Assembly: GCF_013030945.1 (NCBI RefSeq) | Contig: NZ_JABBXF010000049.1 | Location: 1 to 64,000 of the forward strand | Direction: 5' to 3' | DNA from: Streptomyces morookaense | GTDB taxonomy: Bacteria; Actinomycetota; Actinomycetes; Streptomycetales; Streptomycetaceae | Length of the DNA: 64,000 bases | Shown here: positions 51,542 through 60,512 of the stretch, piece by piece | Position numbering within the stretch: the stretch's first letter is position 1 | How the letters are laid out: each line of letters opens with the position of its first letter | The notes under the pieces: model-generated | Told to the model about the DNA's origin: nothing | The model's input: the letters and a program-made list of their open reading frames with translations, nothing else | Database searches by the model: none | Made by a program: the position numbers and the translations under genes

Positions 51542-51997
51542 CTAGCTCAGCGAGTAGGTCTGCGACGGCCCGGAGCCCGCCGGGCGTTCGTCGAGGTAGA
51601 CGACCTTCAGCCGGGAGAAGTACGGCGCCTTTCCGGCCCGGTGCACCGGCCGGTACACCTCCACCTTCACCCGGAACGTGTGGAAGCGGCCGCCGGCGCA
51701 GTCCGGTACGCAGTCGTTGGCGACCTGCTCGCCCGTGCCGTGGGCGGCGCGGGCGGTCCACTCCTTCCAACGCAGCCCGCGCAGACCGTTGTTGCCGTCT
51801 GCGCAGGCCAGCATGTACTCGCGCGGTGCGATCTGATCGTGGCGCAAGCAGTCGACGAGGACTGGGGCCTTGCGGTGGGCAAGTTCTTCGGCGGTGCGCG
51901 AGGGGGAGACGTCGGAAGCGGAGGCGGGTGCCGCCGCGGCGGCGAGGAGAGCGGCAGCGGACACCAGAACACTGGGCAGGTGACGGCTGGAGGACAT
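51542..51997 (-). CDS. Small secreted protein, disulfide-containing
   Basis: A 151-residue exported protein. The signal peptide MSSSRHLPSVLVSAAALLAA ends at about ASASD. The mature part has four Cys (VDCLRH, LACADGNN, NDCVPDCAGG) and the pattern GNNGLRGLRWKEWTARAAHG. This is a recurrent actinobacterial secreted domain with no known activity. AGGGA lies upstream of ATG 51997. It is divergent from the SapA-like gene, sharing a 263-bp promoter region. Confidence 0.75.
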   Translation of the reverse strand: MSSSRHLPSVLVSAAALLAAAAAPASASDVSPSRTAEELAHRKAPVLVDCLRHDQIAPREYMLACADGNNGLRGLRWKEWTARAAHGTGEQVANDCVPDCAGGRFHTFRVKVEVYRPVHRAGKAPYFSRLKVVYLDERPAGSGPSQTYSLS

Positions 51998-52260
51998 GAG
52001 CGGTGTCCCTTCAAACGTCGGGCAGGACTGGAGTGGTTCTTCCCGACCAGACCATTCACGCACCCGGACCGTTGCCCGATTCCAGGCCAAAAGGACGCAC
52101 CGAGTCCGCCGCGCCGAGTGGTGGCCGGTTCTGCATGGTGGGGTTGAGGGGGCGTGCAACCCCTCAGGGGTGTGGAGTGTCTGGACGGGCACGGAGACGG
52201 CCGTCCCGAGCACATCCGACAACCGGCACCATGCGACTTGCGACTTCCACGGAGGACACA

Positions 52261-52731
52261 GTGAACCGTGCTGTACGTACCCGCATTGCGGGAGCTGCGC
52301 TGCTCGCCGCCGCCACGACCGTCACCACGCTGGTGGCGGGCAGCGGGACGGCCGTCGCCGCCCCGGCCCAGGCCGCTGCCGCGTACAACAAGGAGTGCGG
52401 CAGCGGATACCGGCAGGTCAACGAGCTCCCGATCCCGGGCCGCGGGACGGTGTTCCTGGCCTACAACGCCGCCACCGGCAAGAACTGTGTGGTCACCAAG
52501 CGGAACAGCCCGGCCGGTCAGCGGCTGTGGGTGGGCTCCTGGATCCAGCGCGACAACGACGTGAAGTCGAAGCAGGAGCAGTACGGCTTCTTCACGACGT
52601 ACGCCGGACCGGTCTACCTGGAGGCCAAGGGCAAGTGCGTCGACTGGGGCGGCGAGATCGACGGCTATGTCGTGGCCCGCTACAAGACAAACTGCGCTGC
52701 CTTCGCGGCCACCGAGGGTCGGGCCCGCTGA
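52261..52731 (+). CDS. Spore-associated protein A-like secreted protein
   Basis: A 156-residue secreted protein similar to SapA of Streptomyces. GTG 52261 follows GGAGGACACA. The signal peptide covers about residues 1-36 (NRAVRTRIAGAALLAAATTV). The mature domain has CGSGYRQVNELPIPGRGTVF, LAYNAATGKNCVVTKRN, YTTYAGPVYLEAKGK, CVDWGGEIDG, matching SapA, with four Cys likely in two disulfides. SapA is found on spores and in the medium; its molecular role is not established. This supports a Streptomyces-like host. Confidence 0.85.
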   Translation: MNRAVRTRIAGAALLAAATTVTTLVAGSGTAVAAPAQAAAAYNKECGSGYRQVNELPIPGRGTVFLAYNAATGKNCVVTKRNSPAGQRLWVGSWIQRDNDVKSKQEQYGFFTTYAGPVYLEAKGKCVDWGGEIDGYVVARYKTNCAAFAATEGRAR

Positions 52732-52862
52732 CCCGGGAGTGAACTGAAGGGGCGAGCGAGCGGTGGGCGGCGCGATGTACGGCCCTGCCTGTCGCTCCGC
52801 TCACCGCCGCCCGGCTACGCGCCCGATGCCGCAGGAAGATCGAGCGCGCCCCGTCAGCGACA

Positions 52863-53999
52863 TCAGCGTGCGTTGAGTCGGGCGGCCTGACGCATCAGAT
52901 GGTCGCGTTCGGCGAGGTTGGGCGCCTTGTGGGCCGCCTCGGCGTACAGCCGTGCCGCCGTTGCCAGGTCGCCGTCGCGCTCGTGGAGGTAGGCCGCCAC
53001 CGCGGTGTGGCGGGGCAGCGAGTCGTCCAGTGCCGCGAGCGCGGCCAGACCGGCCCGCGGTCCGTCGGCCTCGCCGACGGCGACCGCACGGTTGAGCCGG
53101 ACGACGGGGCTGTCGGTCAGACGCGTGAGCTCGTCGTACCACTCGACGATCTGCACCCAGTCGGTCTCCTCGGCGGTGGGCGCGTCGGCGTGGAGTGCCG
53201 CGATGGCGGCCTGGGCCTGGAACTCGCCCAGCCGGTCGCGGGCGAGGGCAGCCTGGAGGATCGCGACGCCCTCGGCGATCAGGCGCGTGTCCCACCGTCC
53301 GCGGTCCTGCTCGGCGAGCGGCACCAGGCTGCCGTCGGGCGCGGTCCGGGCGGCGCGCCGGGCGTGGTGGAGCAGCATGAGGGCGAGCAGGCCCGCCGCC
53401 TCGGGATGGTCGACGGCGGCCGCGAGCTGCCGGGTGAGCCGGATGGCCTCGGCGGCGAGGTCGACGTCGCCGGAGTAGCCCTCGTTGAAGACGAGGTAGA
53501 GGACGCGCAGCACGGTGGCGACGTCGCCGGGCCGGTCGAGGCGCACGCCGGAGACGGTGCGCTTGGCCCGGCTGATGCGTTGCGCCATGGTCGCCTCGGG
53601 TACCAGGTAGGCCTGGGCGATCTGGCGGGTGGTGAGCCCGCCGACGGCGCGCAGGGTGAGCGCGACCGCCGATGCCGGGGTCAGCGACGGGTGGGCGCAC
53701 AGGAAGTAGAGCTGGAGCGTGTCGTCCACCGCGGGCGCCGGCCCGGGCGCCGGCTCCTCCTCGACGCGGTCCTCACGCCGGCGGCGGGCGGCGTCGGCCC
53801 GGGTCGCGTCGAGGAACTTGCGCCAGGCCACGGTGACGAGCCAGCCCTTGGCATCCCGCGGAGGGTCGGCCGGCCAGACGCGCAGTGCCTCGACCAGCGC
53901 GTCCTGCACGGCGTCCTCGGCCGCCGCGAAGTCGGCTCCGCGGCGGACCAGGACGGTGAGCACGCCCGGCGTGAGGCTCCTGAGCAGGACCTCGTCCAC
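52863..53999 (-). CDS. ECF42-type RNA polymerase sigma factor
   Basis: A 378-residue extracytoplasmic-function sigma factor with a long C-terminal extension. Region 2 is near the N-terminus (AAEDAVQDALVEALRVWPAD, GWLVTVAWRKFLDATRADAA). Region 4 is at about 100-155 (LTPASAVALTLRAVGGLTTR, QIAQAYLVPEATMAQRISRA). The ~200-residue helical TPR-like tail (VLRVLYLVFNEGYSGDVDLA onward, DUF6596) defines ECF42. No anti-sigma factor is present; regulation is thought to act through the tail. The DGPF/YCII partner gene lies 8 bp upstream in the same direction, as usual for this group. GTG 53999 is the start. Confidence 0.9.
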   Translation of the reverse strand: MDEVLLRSLTPGVLTVLVRRGADFAAAEDAVQDALVEALRVWPADPPRDAKGWLVTVAWRKFLDATRADAARRRREDRVEEEPAPGPAPAVDDTLQLYFLCAHPSLTPASAVALTLRAVGGLTTRQIAQAYLVPEATMAQRISRAKRTVSGVRLDRPGDVATVLRVLYLVFNEGYSGDVDLAAEAIRLTRQLAAAVDHPEAAGLLALMLLHHARRAARTAPDGSLVPLAEQDRGRWDTRLIAEGVAILQAALARDRLGEFQAQAAIAALHADAPTAEETDWVQIVEWYDELTRLTDSPVVRLNRAVAVGEADGPRAGLAALAALDDSLPRHTAVAAYLHERDGDLATAARLYAEAAHKAPNLAERDHLMRQAARLNAR

Positions 54000-54007
54000 C
54001 GGTTACG

Positions 54008-54415
54008 TCATTCCGTGATGGTGGGCGGGCAGGCCAGGAACGGGCGCACCTCCAGCCACTCGTGGATCGGCTTGCCGCCCGCCCCCGGCGCGGCCGACAG
54101 CTCCCCGGCCAGCTGGACGGCGCGTTCGTGGCTGTCGACGTCGATGATCATCCAGCCGGCGATGAGGTCCTTGGTCTCGGCGAACGGTCCGTCGGTGACC
54201 GGCGGGCGCCCCTCACCGTCGTACCGCACCCACATCCCCTCCGGCGCGAGGGCCTGACCGTCGACGAACTCGCCGGTCTTCTCCAGCCGGGCCGCGAAGT
54301 CGTTCATGTACTGCACATGCGCCGAGATCTCCTCGGGGGTCCACCGGTCCATCGGCACGTTGTTGACCGGGGCCGGGGCGCCGCGGTAGTGCTTCAGCAG
54401 CAAGTACTTGGCCAT
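54008..54415 (-). CDS. YCII/DGPF domain protein
   Basis: A 135-residue dimeric alpha/beta-barrel protein of the YCII-related (DGPF) family. Conserved features: MAKYLLLKHYRG, MNDFAARLEKTGEFVDGQAL, the family motif VTDGPFAETKDLIAGWMIID, and the C-terminal IHEWLEVRPF. DGPF proteins are the standard companion of ECF42 sigma factors and are thought to be their targets or effectors. GAGGAGA precedes ATG 54415. It is followed 8 bp later by the sigma factor gene. Confidence 0.9.
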   Translation of the reverse strand: MAKYLLLKHYRGAPAPVNNVPMDRWTPEEISAHVQYMNDFAARLEKTGEFVDGQALAPEGMWVRYDGEGRPPVTDGPFAETKDLIAGWMIIDVDSHERAVQLAGELSAAPGAGGKPIHEWLEVRPFLACPPTITE

Positions 54416-54599
54416 CGTGTTTCTCCTCGGTGCTCGTGCGACCCATTGTGGCCGCGTGCACTCCGGGGACGGAGCCGGACGCGGGTTCTCGACATCGCCG
54501 TCCAAATTTTTTTCCGGGGCGCTCGCGGGGCCAGCGGGTGAGGCTGGACGCGGAGGCCCGGGCCACGCCGTTTCCGGCCGTGGCCCGGCCTGCCATGGC

Positions 54600-55748
54600 T
54601 CAGGGACGGTGGAACGTCACCTCCGGGTAGGCCGGGGACGGACCGTCGAGCAGCTGTTGCCGCTCGCCCTTCAGATGCTGGTCGAAGAAGGCCGTCACAT
54701 AGGCGCGGGTGATCTGCTCGCCGCGCAGGCCGGAGGTGCCGGGCCCGGGGATGCCCACCTGCTCGGCGAGGACGCCGAGGTCGGTGAAGCTCATGTGGTT
54801 CGTGCCGGCGACGGTGATCCAGCGCTTCCAGCCGTCGAGCCGGGACCATCCCTTCGTCCAGGAGTCGTCCTCGTGGCCGCCCGGCAGGGGGTGGCCCACC
54901 ATGAGGAACGGCCGCCCGCCGAGTCCGGATCCGGGGACGGGGTCGACGAAGGTGCCGTCCAGGTCGACCCCGGCGCGCACCCGCTTGTCGGCCGCCATCG
55001 TGGAGGCACTGGCCGCGCCGCCTATGGAGTGGCCGGCCATGCCGATCCGCTGCTTGTCGACGAGGCGGGCGTACCGCCAGGCCGGGTGATGGCGGGTCAG
55101 TTCGTCGAGGACGAAGGAGGCGTCCTCCGCCCGGCTGCGGGCGATGTCCCCCGGATCCTTCGGCATATGGCCGCAGAGGGTGCAGGGCAGGGTCTTCCCG
55201 TCGGGGAAGGTCTCGCCGGCGTTCTCGTAGGTGTGGTCGACGAGCGCGACGACGTACCCGTGGCTGGTGAGTTCCGTGGCGAGGCCGGTGAGGGTGGCGC
55301 GCTGCATGCCGAAGCCGGGGGAGAGCACGACCAGCGGGAACCGCCCGTGCTCCGGGCGGGCGCCGCTCCGCGCCCAGGTGCGGGTGTCGCTCAACACCTC
55401 GGGTGAGATCTTGACTTGCGGCACTTTCTCCAGCAGGCCCCGGGCCTCTTCGGTGGTCATGTAGGGGGCCGGTGTGCCGGTGCGCGGTGCGGCGGGGTAG
55501 TACATCGACACCATGAGCTGCCGGGGCCCGGCCGACGGGACCCAGGGGTCCCGGCGGCTGTTGTCCACGAGGTGCAGCACCTCACGGCCGACGGCGTGCG
55601 TTCCGGTGGGCCGGGGGAGCGCCAGGTGCGTGGCGGTGGCCGCGACGGGGGCGGGCCGGGGCGCGGCGGATGCCACCCCGGCGATGGGCAGCGGCAGGAC
55701 GAGCGCGAGTACGGCGGTGGCCATGGCCGTGCGACGGAATCTTGTCAT
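54600..55748 (-). CDS. Secreted alpha/beta hydrolase (lipase / PAF-acetylhydrolase-like)
   Basis: A 382-residue exported hydrolase. The signal peptide is MTRFRRTAMATAVLALVLPL, ending at about GVASAA. The catalytic elbow is MAGHSIGGAASAST (GxSxG). The oxyanion region is LVVLSPGFGMQRATL, and the His is probably in AGTNHMSF. The length and the C-terminal domain ending in DQHLKGERQQLL match the PAF-acetylhydrolase/chlorophyllase-like lipases of actinobacteria. A CxxC pair (LPCTLCGHM) is present. It acts outside the cell on an ester substrate not known. No strong Shine-Dalgarno precedes ATG 55748. Confidence 0.85.
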   Translation of the reverse strand: MTRFRRTAMATAVLALVLPLPIAGVASAAPRPAPVAATATHLALPRPTGTHAVGREVLHLVDNSRRDPWVPSAGPRQLMVSMYYPAAPRTGTPAPYMTTEEARGLLEKVPQVKISPEVLSDTRTWARSGARPEHGRFPLVVLSPGFGMQRATLTGLATELTSHGYVVALVDHTYENAGETFPDGKTLPCTLCGHMPKDPGDIARSRAEDASFVLDELTRHHPAWRYARLVDKQRIGMAGHSIGGAASASTMAADKRVRAGVDLDGTFVDPVPGSGLGGRPFLMVGHPLPGGHEDDSWTKGWSRLDGWKRWITVAGTNHMSFTDLGVLAEQVGIPGPGTSGLRGEQITRAYVTAFFDQHLKGERQQLLDGPSPAYPEVTFHRP

Positions 55749-55946
55749 GCACGGAACGCTAGGCCGTGATCCCGGGGGTCGCGTCAGCCGCCGGGGCTAC
55801 TCGCATGTCAGCCCTCGGGAGGAGAAGTGGCCCGCCGTGCAGGGTGGTTGGGCTGCTGTCGAGCTGCGGGTGTACGGGGAACAGCCGGTACGGGGGCGGC
55901 ACAACAACAGGCCGCCCCCTCACCAGCGCATCGGCGCATCAGGGCA

Positions 55947-56732
55947 TCAACGCATCAGCGCCCCGCCATTGATGTCGTATGTTGCGCCGGTGATGAACCC
56001 TGAGTCCGGGCCGACCAGATGACGCACCAGAAGGGCAATCTCCTCCGGCCTCGCGATACGGCCCACCGGCACCTGCGCGATGAGACCCGCGAGGGCCTCC
56101 CGGCCGATCCCGCGAACCATCGGGGTGTCGAACATGGCGGGCGCGACGGTGTTCACCGTCACCCCGTACGGCGCGAGTTCGGCAGCGAATGCCCGGGTCA
56201 GAGCGGTCAGTGCGGCCTTGGACGCGCCGTAGGCGGCGCCGGTGGGCCGGGCGATCTGCCCCGCGAGCGAGGCCATGTTCACCACGCGGCCCCAGCCGCG
56301 CGCCCGCATGTCCGTGGCCACGGTCCGCGTGAGGAAGAACGCGGCACGGACATTGACCTCGAAGACCTGGTCCCACTCGGCCGCCGTGGTCTCCCACAAG
56401 GACTTCGGCAGGGCCCGCGCGGCGTTGTTGACCAGGATGTCCGCGGGCCCGAACCGCTCCCGCCCGCACCGGTACGCGCACTCCACCGCCTCCAGGTCGG
56501 TCAGGTCGACATGGACGGGCAGGACCAGGGCGTCGCCGGGGTCGATCTCCGCGGCCGTCGCGCGGTTGCGCGCCTCGTCCACATCCCACGACAGCACCCG
56601 CACGCCCGCGTCGTACATGACCCGCACCACGGTGGCCCCAAGTCCTTGGGCGCCACCGGTGACCAGGGCGGTGCGCCCGGCCAGTTGTCCGCGGTACGCG
56701 GCCGGGGCGACGGCACCTGTGTCCCCGCGCAT
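55947..56732 (-). CDS. Short-chain dehydrogenase/reductase
   Basis: A 261-residue classical SDR. The NAD(P)-binding motif is LVTGGAQGLGATVV, the NNAG motif is ILVNNAARAL, the catalytic Ser is in VVNMASLAG, and Tyr/Lys are in YGASKAALTAL. Acidic residues after the second strand (LSWDVDEAR) point to NAD preference. ATG 56732 overlaps the stop of the small upstream gene (ATGA), so the two are co-translated. The substrate is unknown; the pair of a small protein plus SDR recalls iacB/iacE of indole-acetate degradation, but I would not assign that function. Confidence 0.9.
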   Translation of the reverse strand: MRGDTGAVAPAAYRGQLAGRTALVTGGAQGLGATVVRVMYDAGVRVLSWDVDEARNRATAAEIDPGDALVLPVHVDLTDLEAVECAYRCGRERFGPADILVNNAARALPKSLWETTAAEWDQVFEVNVRAAFFLTRTVATDMRARGWGRVVNMASLAGQIARPTGAAYGASKAALTALTRAFAAELAPYGVTVNTVAPAMFDTPMVRGIGREALAGLIAQVPVGRIARPEEIALLVRHLVGPDSGFITGATYDINGGALMR

Positions 56733-57124
56733 CAGCAGTTGCCGAACATCAGCGGGCGGCCGACCCGGGCATCGATCCGCAGATACCGCCAGAGCCGGTG
56801 CGAGCCGATCCGCGTCTCGCGCAACAGGTCGACGACACGCACGGCTGCGGCCAAGTCCGGGGCGTCCGCGAGGATATAGCTGATCCACTCCCCGGCCGCA
56901 CCGGTCTGCAGCCGGTCATCGTCCAGGGTGCCGAGGACGCGCACGCCGAAGCGCTCACCCAGGTCGTCGAAGGCCCGCAGAATCGCGGGGTGCACAGCCG
57001 ACCGCTCGTCCTCAGAGGCGTCGAAATAGGTCTGGGTGACCCCCAGTCGGAACAACACGCGCAACGGCCCTTCGACGGCCGGCTCGGCGGCGGGGAAAGC
57101 GGACGGAGAGGAATGTGCGGTCAT
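56732..57124 (-). CDS. Small protein coupled to an SDR (IacB-like?)
   Basis: A 130-residue cytoplasmic protein. GGAG lies 6 nt before ATG 57124. The core (LFRLGVTQTYFDASEDERSA, FDDLGERFGVRVLGTLDDDR, EWISYILADAPDLAAAVRVV, LWRYLRIDARVGRPLMFGN) looks like a ferredoxin-like alpha/beta fold, as in muconolactone isomerase-type or dimeric alpha/beta-barrel proteins. It resembles IacB-type proteins by memory only. Its stop overlaps the SDR start. The divergent, frameshifted XRE regulator shares a 31-bp palindrome with it. Confidence 0.65.
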   Translation of the reverse strand: MTAHSSPSAFPAAEPAVEGPLRVLFRLGVTQTYFDASEDERSAVHPAILRAFDDLGERFGVRVLGTLDDDRLQTGAAGEWISYILADAPDLAAAVRVVDLLRETRIGSHRLWRYLRIDARVGRPLMFGNC

Positions 57125-57226
57125 AGACAGCTCCGCATGCGGTCGGCAATGCGGTCTCGTCGAACGGCCCACGGGACCGCTCGGGCCCAGCCTGTGCGCC
57201 AACCCGCCGGCCGAGGAAGGCCGGCC

Positions 57227-57257
57227 TTGTTCCTGGTAACGGCTGTACCAGTAACAA
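57227..57257. promoter_or_regulatory. 31-bp palindromic operator between the SDR operon and XRE regulator
   Basis: TTGTT-C-CTGGTA-ACGGCTG-TACCAG-T-AACAA is symmetric at 22 of the paired positions (5+6 each side). It lies midway in the divergent gap (57125-57287), consistent with one dimeric regulator controlling both directions. Confidence 0.75.
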
Positions 57258-57287
57258 AGCGGGCGGGCGATGCGATACTCGGGGGCC

Positions 57288-58209
57288 ATGGCACGACCGA
57301 CACCGCACACCACCCTGGGCATGTTCCTCGCAGCACGGCGAGCGGCCGTGGCACCGCACGAGGTGGGGCTGCCCGCTGTGGGCAGCCCCTGCCGGGTGCC
57401 CGGCCTGCGCCGCGAGGAGGTCGCCCTGCTTGCCGAGGTGAGCGTCGAGTACTACACCCGCTTGGAACCGGAACAGGGCCGGGTCTCCGGCGCCTCGCCC
57501 GCCGTCCTTGCCGCTGTGGCCCGCGCGCTGCGCCTCGACGCCGACGAGACGGCCTATGTGCACCGACTCGGCAGTACCCGCAGCAGCCGCAGTAACCGCA
57601 GCACCGCAGCGAAGGCGGCGGACCGGCATCGTCCCCGGACGTGACGCCCACGCTGGTGCACCCCGCACGAGGGAGCTGCTCGACAGCCTCACAGGCAGCC
57701 CGGCCGTCCTGCTCGACCGGAGCATGGACATCCTGGCGTGGAACCCCCTGGCAGCCGCCCTGTTCCTCGACTTCGGCTCGGTGCCCGCGCAGCACCGCAA
57801 CCACCTGCGCCTGGTGTTCCTCGACCACCAGGTGCGGAAGCTGTACCGCGACTGGGAGCACACGGCCGGCAAATGCGTCGCCCGGCTGCGGATGGAAGCC
57901 GCCCACGAGCCCCGCGCCCCGCGCCTCATCGCGCTCGTCGACGAACTCGGCGCACGCGACGACGACTTCCGCCGGTATTGGGCCCGCCATGACGTCCGCT
58001 CGATCACGTACGGCCGCAATCACTTCGTACACCCGCTCGCCGGACTCCTGACCCTGGACTGGCAGGCCCTTCAGGTAGCCATGGCCCCGAAGCAGACCCT
58101 CATCGTCTACACACCACCGCCGGAGGACGCCGACAGCCGTGCCGGCCTCGAATTCCTGGCCTCGTGGTCAAGGACTCCCGTCAGGGGCAGTGTTCCTGAC
58201 CGGCACTGA
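57288..58209 (+). pseudogene. XRE regulator with MmyB-like domain, frameshifted in the linker
   Basis: From ATG 57288 the frame encodes an XRE helix-turn-helix (LGMFLAARRAAVAPHEVGLP, GLRREEVALLAEVSVEYYTR, LEPEQGRVSGASPAVLAAVA, YVHRLG). It runs through a low-complexity linker to a stop at 57642-57644. The MmyB-type ligand domain is in the next frame: RELLDSLTGSPAVLLDRSMD, WNPLAAALFLDFG, YWARHDVRSITYGRNHFVHP, LIVYTPPPEDADSRAGLEFL, ending at 58207-58209. A frame change in 57560-57650 would fuse them into a normal ~305-residue regulator. The CGCAG-rich linker is prone to slippage. It is either a recent mutation or two separate polypeptides. Confidence 0.8.
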
Positions 58210-58424
58210 AGCGGACCTCGACAAGTCACCGCGAGGTACGCCCTGAAGATCAGTAACCACACACTTTCGAGGGACAGCACTGCCCGCGGCACCTGGCTAG
58301 CATTCTCACCAATCACCGGCTCGTGCAATTGCATATGGGAATCGGTGATCAAGGTCTGGATGCCATCGGCTCATCCAGGCCGGCCACGAGACATGCATCC
58401 AGGGAGAGGAAGCGAGGTCAGTGC

Positions 58425-58658
58425 ATGGTGTTTGACAACGGCGTGCCCGCCGCCGGCATCTCGGGAGTTGAGTGGATCAAGAGCAGGGCCAGTATGGGGG
58501 GCGGCAACTGCGTGGAGCTTGCCAAGCTCCCCAACGGGGCTGTGGCTATGCGTAATTCACGCCACCCCGAGGGGCCGGCCCTGGTGTACACCCGCGAGGA
58601 GGTGGCAGCCTTCCTCGACGGGGCCAAGAAGAACGAGTTCGACCACTTGATGTCCTGA
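58425..58658 (+). CDS. DUF397 protein
   Basis: A 77-residue DUF397 protein: ISGVEWIKSRASMGGGNCVE, LAKLPNGAVAMRNSRHPEGP, ALVYTREEVAAFLDGAKKNE. The conserved WxKSxxS...CVEV...VAVRDS pattern is clear. These small proteins are encoded with Scr1-type XRE regulators and may bind or inhibit them. Here the DUF397 gene comes before the XRE gene rather than after it. GAGG lies 7 nt before ATG 58425. Confidence 0.9.
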   Translation: MVFDNGVPAAGISGVEWIKSRASMGGGNCVELAKLPNGAVAMRNSRHPEGPALVYTREEVAAFLDGAKKNEFDHLMS

Positions 58659-58748
58659 CGCCCTAGGCTCAGGCCAAAGGTTGGTCCGGAGGGCATCCGG
58701 ACTGCATGCTGACGGCTGTAGTCTGCGTCGGCCTCAACAGGAGTCTGG

Positions 58749-59666
58749 ATGCCCGCCGTTCGACAGCCGGAAGAGCCGGCACCTGCTCCGGTGATCGCGA
58801 TGAAACGCGACCCCAAACAGGCCGCGGCAGCACGCCTGCTGGGTGACCGGCTCAGGTCCCTCCGCCAGGAACGTGGCCTGGGTCTGAAGGAGGTGGCGCA
58901 GGTCATCCGCGGATCAGTGTCCAAGATGAGCAGGCTCGAGCGGGGCGAAAGCCCGCCCAAGGACCGCGACGTCCAGGACCTTCTGCGGTACTACGGCGTC
59001 TCGGGCGAACTCGAGCGAGAGATCGAGGGCCTGGTCCAGCAGACGCGCAACGAGGAGTGGTGGCAGCAATATGCCGACGTCACCCCCGACTTCCTCAAGC
59101 GGCTGATCCGCCTCGAAGGATCAGCCGCAAGAATCTACGCCTACGAGACGCATGTCGTCCCCGGCCTCCTGCAGACCGAGGCGTACGCGCGTGTCCTGGT
59201 CGCGGCCGCCATGCCCGGCGCATCGGCCGACGTCATCGACAAACGCGTGCGGTTGCGGATCGGACGGCAGTGCATGCTCAAGAACCCGCGCCCTGCAGTG
59301 GTCGCTCTTCTCGACGAGCACGTTCTCCGCCGACCGGTCGGCGGGCCCGAAGTCATGTACGAACAGCTTGTCTACCTTCGGAACGTCGCCGGCCTCGATC
59401 ACATCAACATCCGCATCGTCGAGTTCGACCGCGGAGGCCACGTCGCCCCCGGCTTCCCGATCACGCACCTGTACTTCGACGACGGCGGGCCGTCGGAGCT
59501 CGTCTACGTGGAGCACCTCAACAACGCCACATACCTGACGCGGCCGAAAGAGATCGACCAGTATCGCAGCGTACTCAACGAGTTGAGCCGCGTCGCCGCT
59601 CCCAGAGAGGACAGCATTCGCCTCCTCTCCGAGGCGATCGACCGGTTCGGCGAGCGTCTTTCCTGA
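58749..59666 (+). CDS. XRE regulator with DUF5753 domain (Scr1 family)
   Basis: A 305-residue regulator. Residues about 25-85 hold the helix-turn-helix (LLGDRLRSLRQERGLGLKEV, SVSKMSRLERGESPPKDRDV). Residues about 110-295 form DUF5753 (EEWWQQYADVTPDFLKRLIR, LEGSAARIYAYETHVVPGLL, QTEAYARVL, RPVVALLDEHVLRR-type segment). AGGAG precedes ATG 58749. Together with the adjacent DUF397 gene it forms the widespread Streptomyces regulator pair that acts in development or antibiotic production. Ligand unknown. It converges on the PF04672 methyltransferase gene with only 12 bp between stops. Confidence 0.9.
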   Translation: MPAVRQPEEPAPAPVIAMKRDPKQAAAARLLGDRLRSLRQERGLGLKEVAQVIRGSVSKMSRLERGESPPKDRDVQDLLRYYGVSGELEREIEGLVQQTRNEEWWQQYADVTPDFLKRLIRLEGSAARIYAYETHVVPGLLQTEAYARVLVAAAMPGASADVIDKRVRLRIGRQCMLKNPRPAVVALLDEHVLRRPVGGPEVMYEQLVYLRNVAGLDHINIRIVEFDRGGHVAPGFPITHLYFDDGGPSELVYVEHLNNATYLTRPKEIDQYRSVLNELSRVAAPREDSIRLLSEAIDRFGERLS

Positions 59667-59678
59667 GGGGCCCGATTC

Positions 59679-60512
59679 CTACAGTCTGGCGAGCCCGCCC
59701 CACCCGACCGGGCCGGCGCCCCGCCGCGCGTGCGGCGGGGGAGAGGAGTCCGGACGCCAGTCGACGACATCGACGAGCCCCGGCTCCAGGATCCGCAGGC
59801 CGTCGAAGAAGGACCGGACCTCGCTGCGTTCGCGGACGCGCCCCCAGGCGCCGCCCGTACTGTGGTTCATCAGCTCCGTGACCTCCCGCCTGACCTCGGG
59901 ATCATCACTGACAAGCTGGCAGATGACCACGAAGTTGCCCGGCCCCAGCGTCATCAGCCGTGCGGCCACCCGTCGGACGAGGCCTGCGGGACCGCCCCGG
60001 CCGTCGTTGTCACCGAGGCAGTCCAGAACGGAGACGAAAAGCGCTGCGGTGGGCCGACCGCGTCGGATGAGCCGACGCGCCTGTGCGTGTTCGAAGACGG
60101 CCTCGGTGTCACGGACATCGGCTTCGATGACGGCAGTGTTCGCGTTCTCCTCCAGCGTAGTACGGCCGTACGCCGCAACAACGGGATCGTTGTCGATGTA
60201 GACGACACGGCAGTCCGCGTTGACGCGCTGGGCAATTTGGTGCACATTGTCCCCGGCGGGCAGGCCGGCCCCATGATCGATGAACTGTTCCACCCCGTAC
60301 CCTTCGGCCAGCACCCTGACCATGCGCCCGAGAAAGGCGCGGTTGTTCCGGGCGACAACCTGCGAGTTGGGCGCGATGTCCAGCAGCCTGGCGCAGGCTC
60401 GTCTGTCCGAGATGTAGTTCTCCACTCCACCTAATAACCAGTCGTACATGCGTGCAACACTTGGCGTATGCACATCAATGGGTTGAGTTTGGCTTTTCTC
60501 TCCGCGAACCAT
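59679..60512 (-). CDS. S-adenosyl methyltransferase, PF04672 family
   Basis: A 277-residue cytoplasmic methyltransferase. The family opening is IDVHTPSVARMYDWLLGGVE-NYISD. The SAM site is QFIDHGAGLPAGDNVHQIAQ followed by the acidic loop VVYIDNDPVVAAYGR. Downstream family motifs are VIEADVRDTEAVF and SVLDCLGDNDG. PF04672 proteins are abundant in Streptomyces, often beside XRE/DUF397 pairs as here; their substrates are unknown. GAGAGGA lies 6 nt before ATG 60512. An alternative longer frame has no ribosome-binding site. Confidence 0.9.
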   Translation of the reverse strand: MVRGEKSQTQPIDVHTPSVARMYDWLLGGVENYISDRRACARLLDIAPNSQVVARNNRAFLGRMVRVLAEGYGVEQFIDHGAGLPAGDNVHQIAQRVNADCRVVYIDNDPVVAAYGRTTLEENANTAVIEADVRDTEAVFEHAQARRLIRRGRPTAALFVSVLDCLGDNDGRGGPAGLVRRVAARLMTLGPGNFVVICQLVSDDPEVRREVTELMNHSTGGAWGRVRERSEVRSFFDGLRILEPGLVDVVDWRPDSSPPPHARRGAGPVGWGGLARL

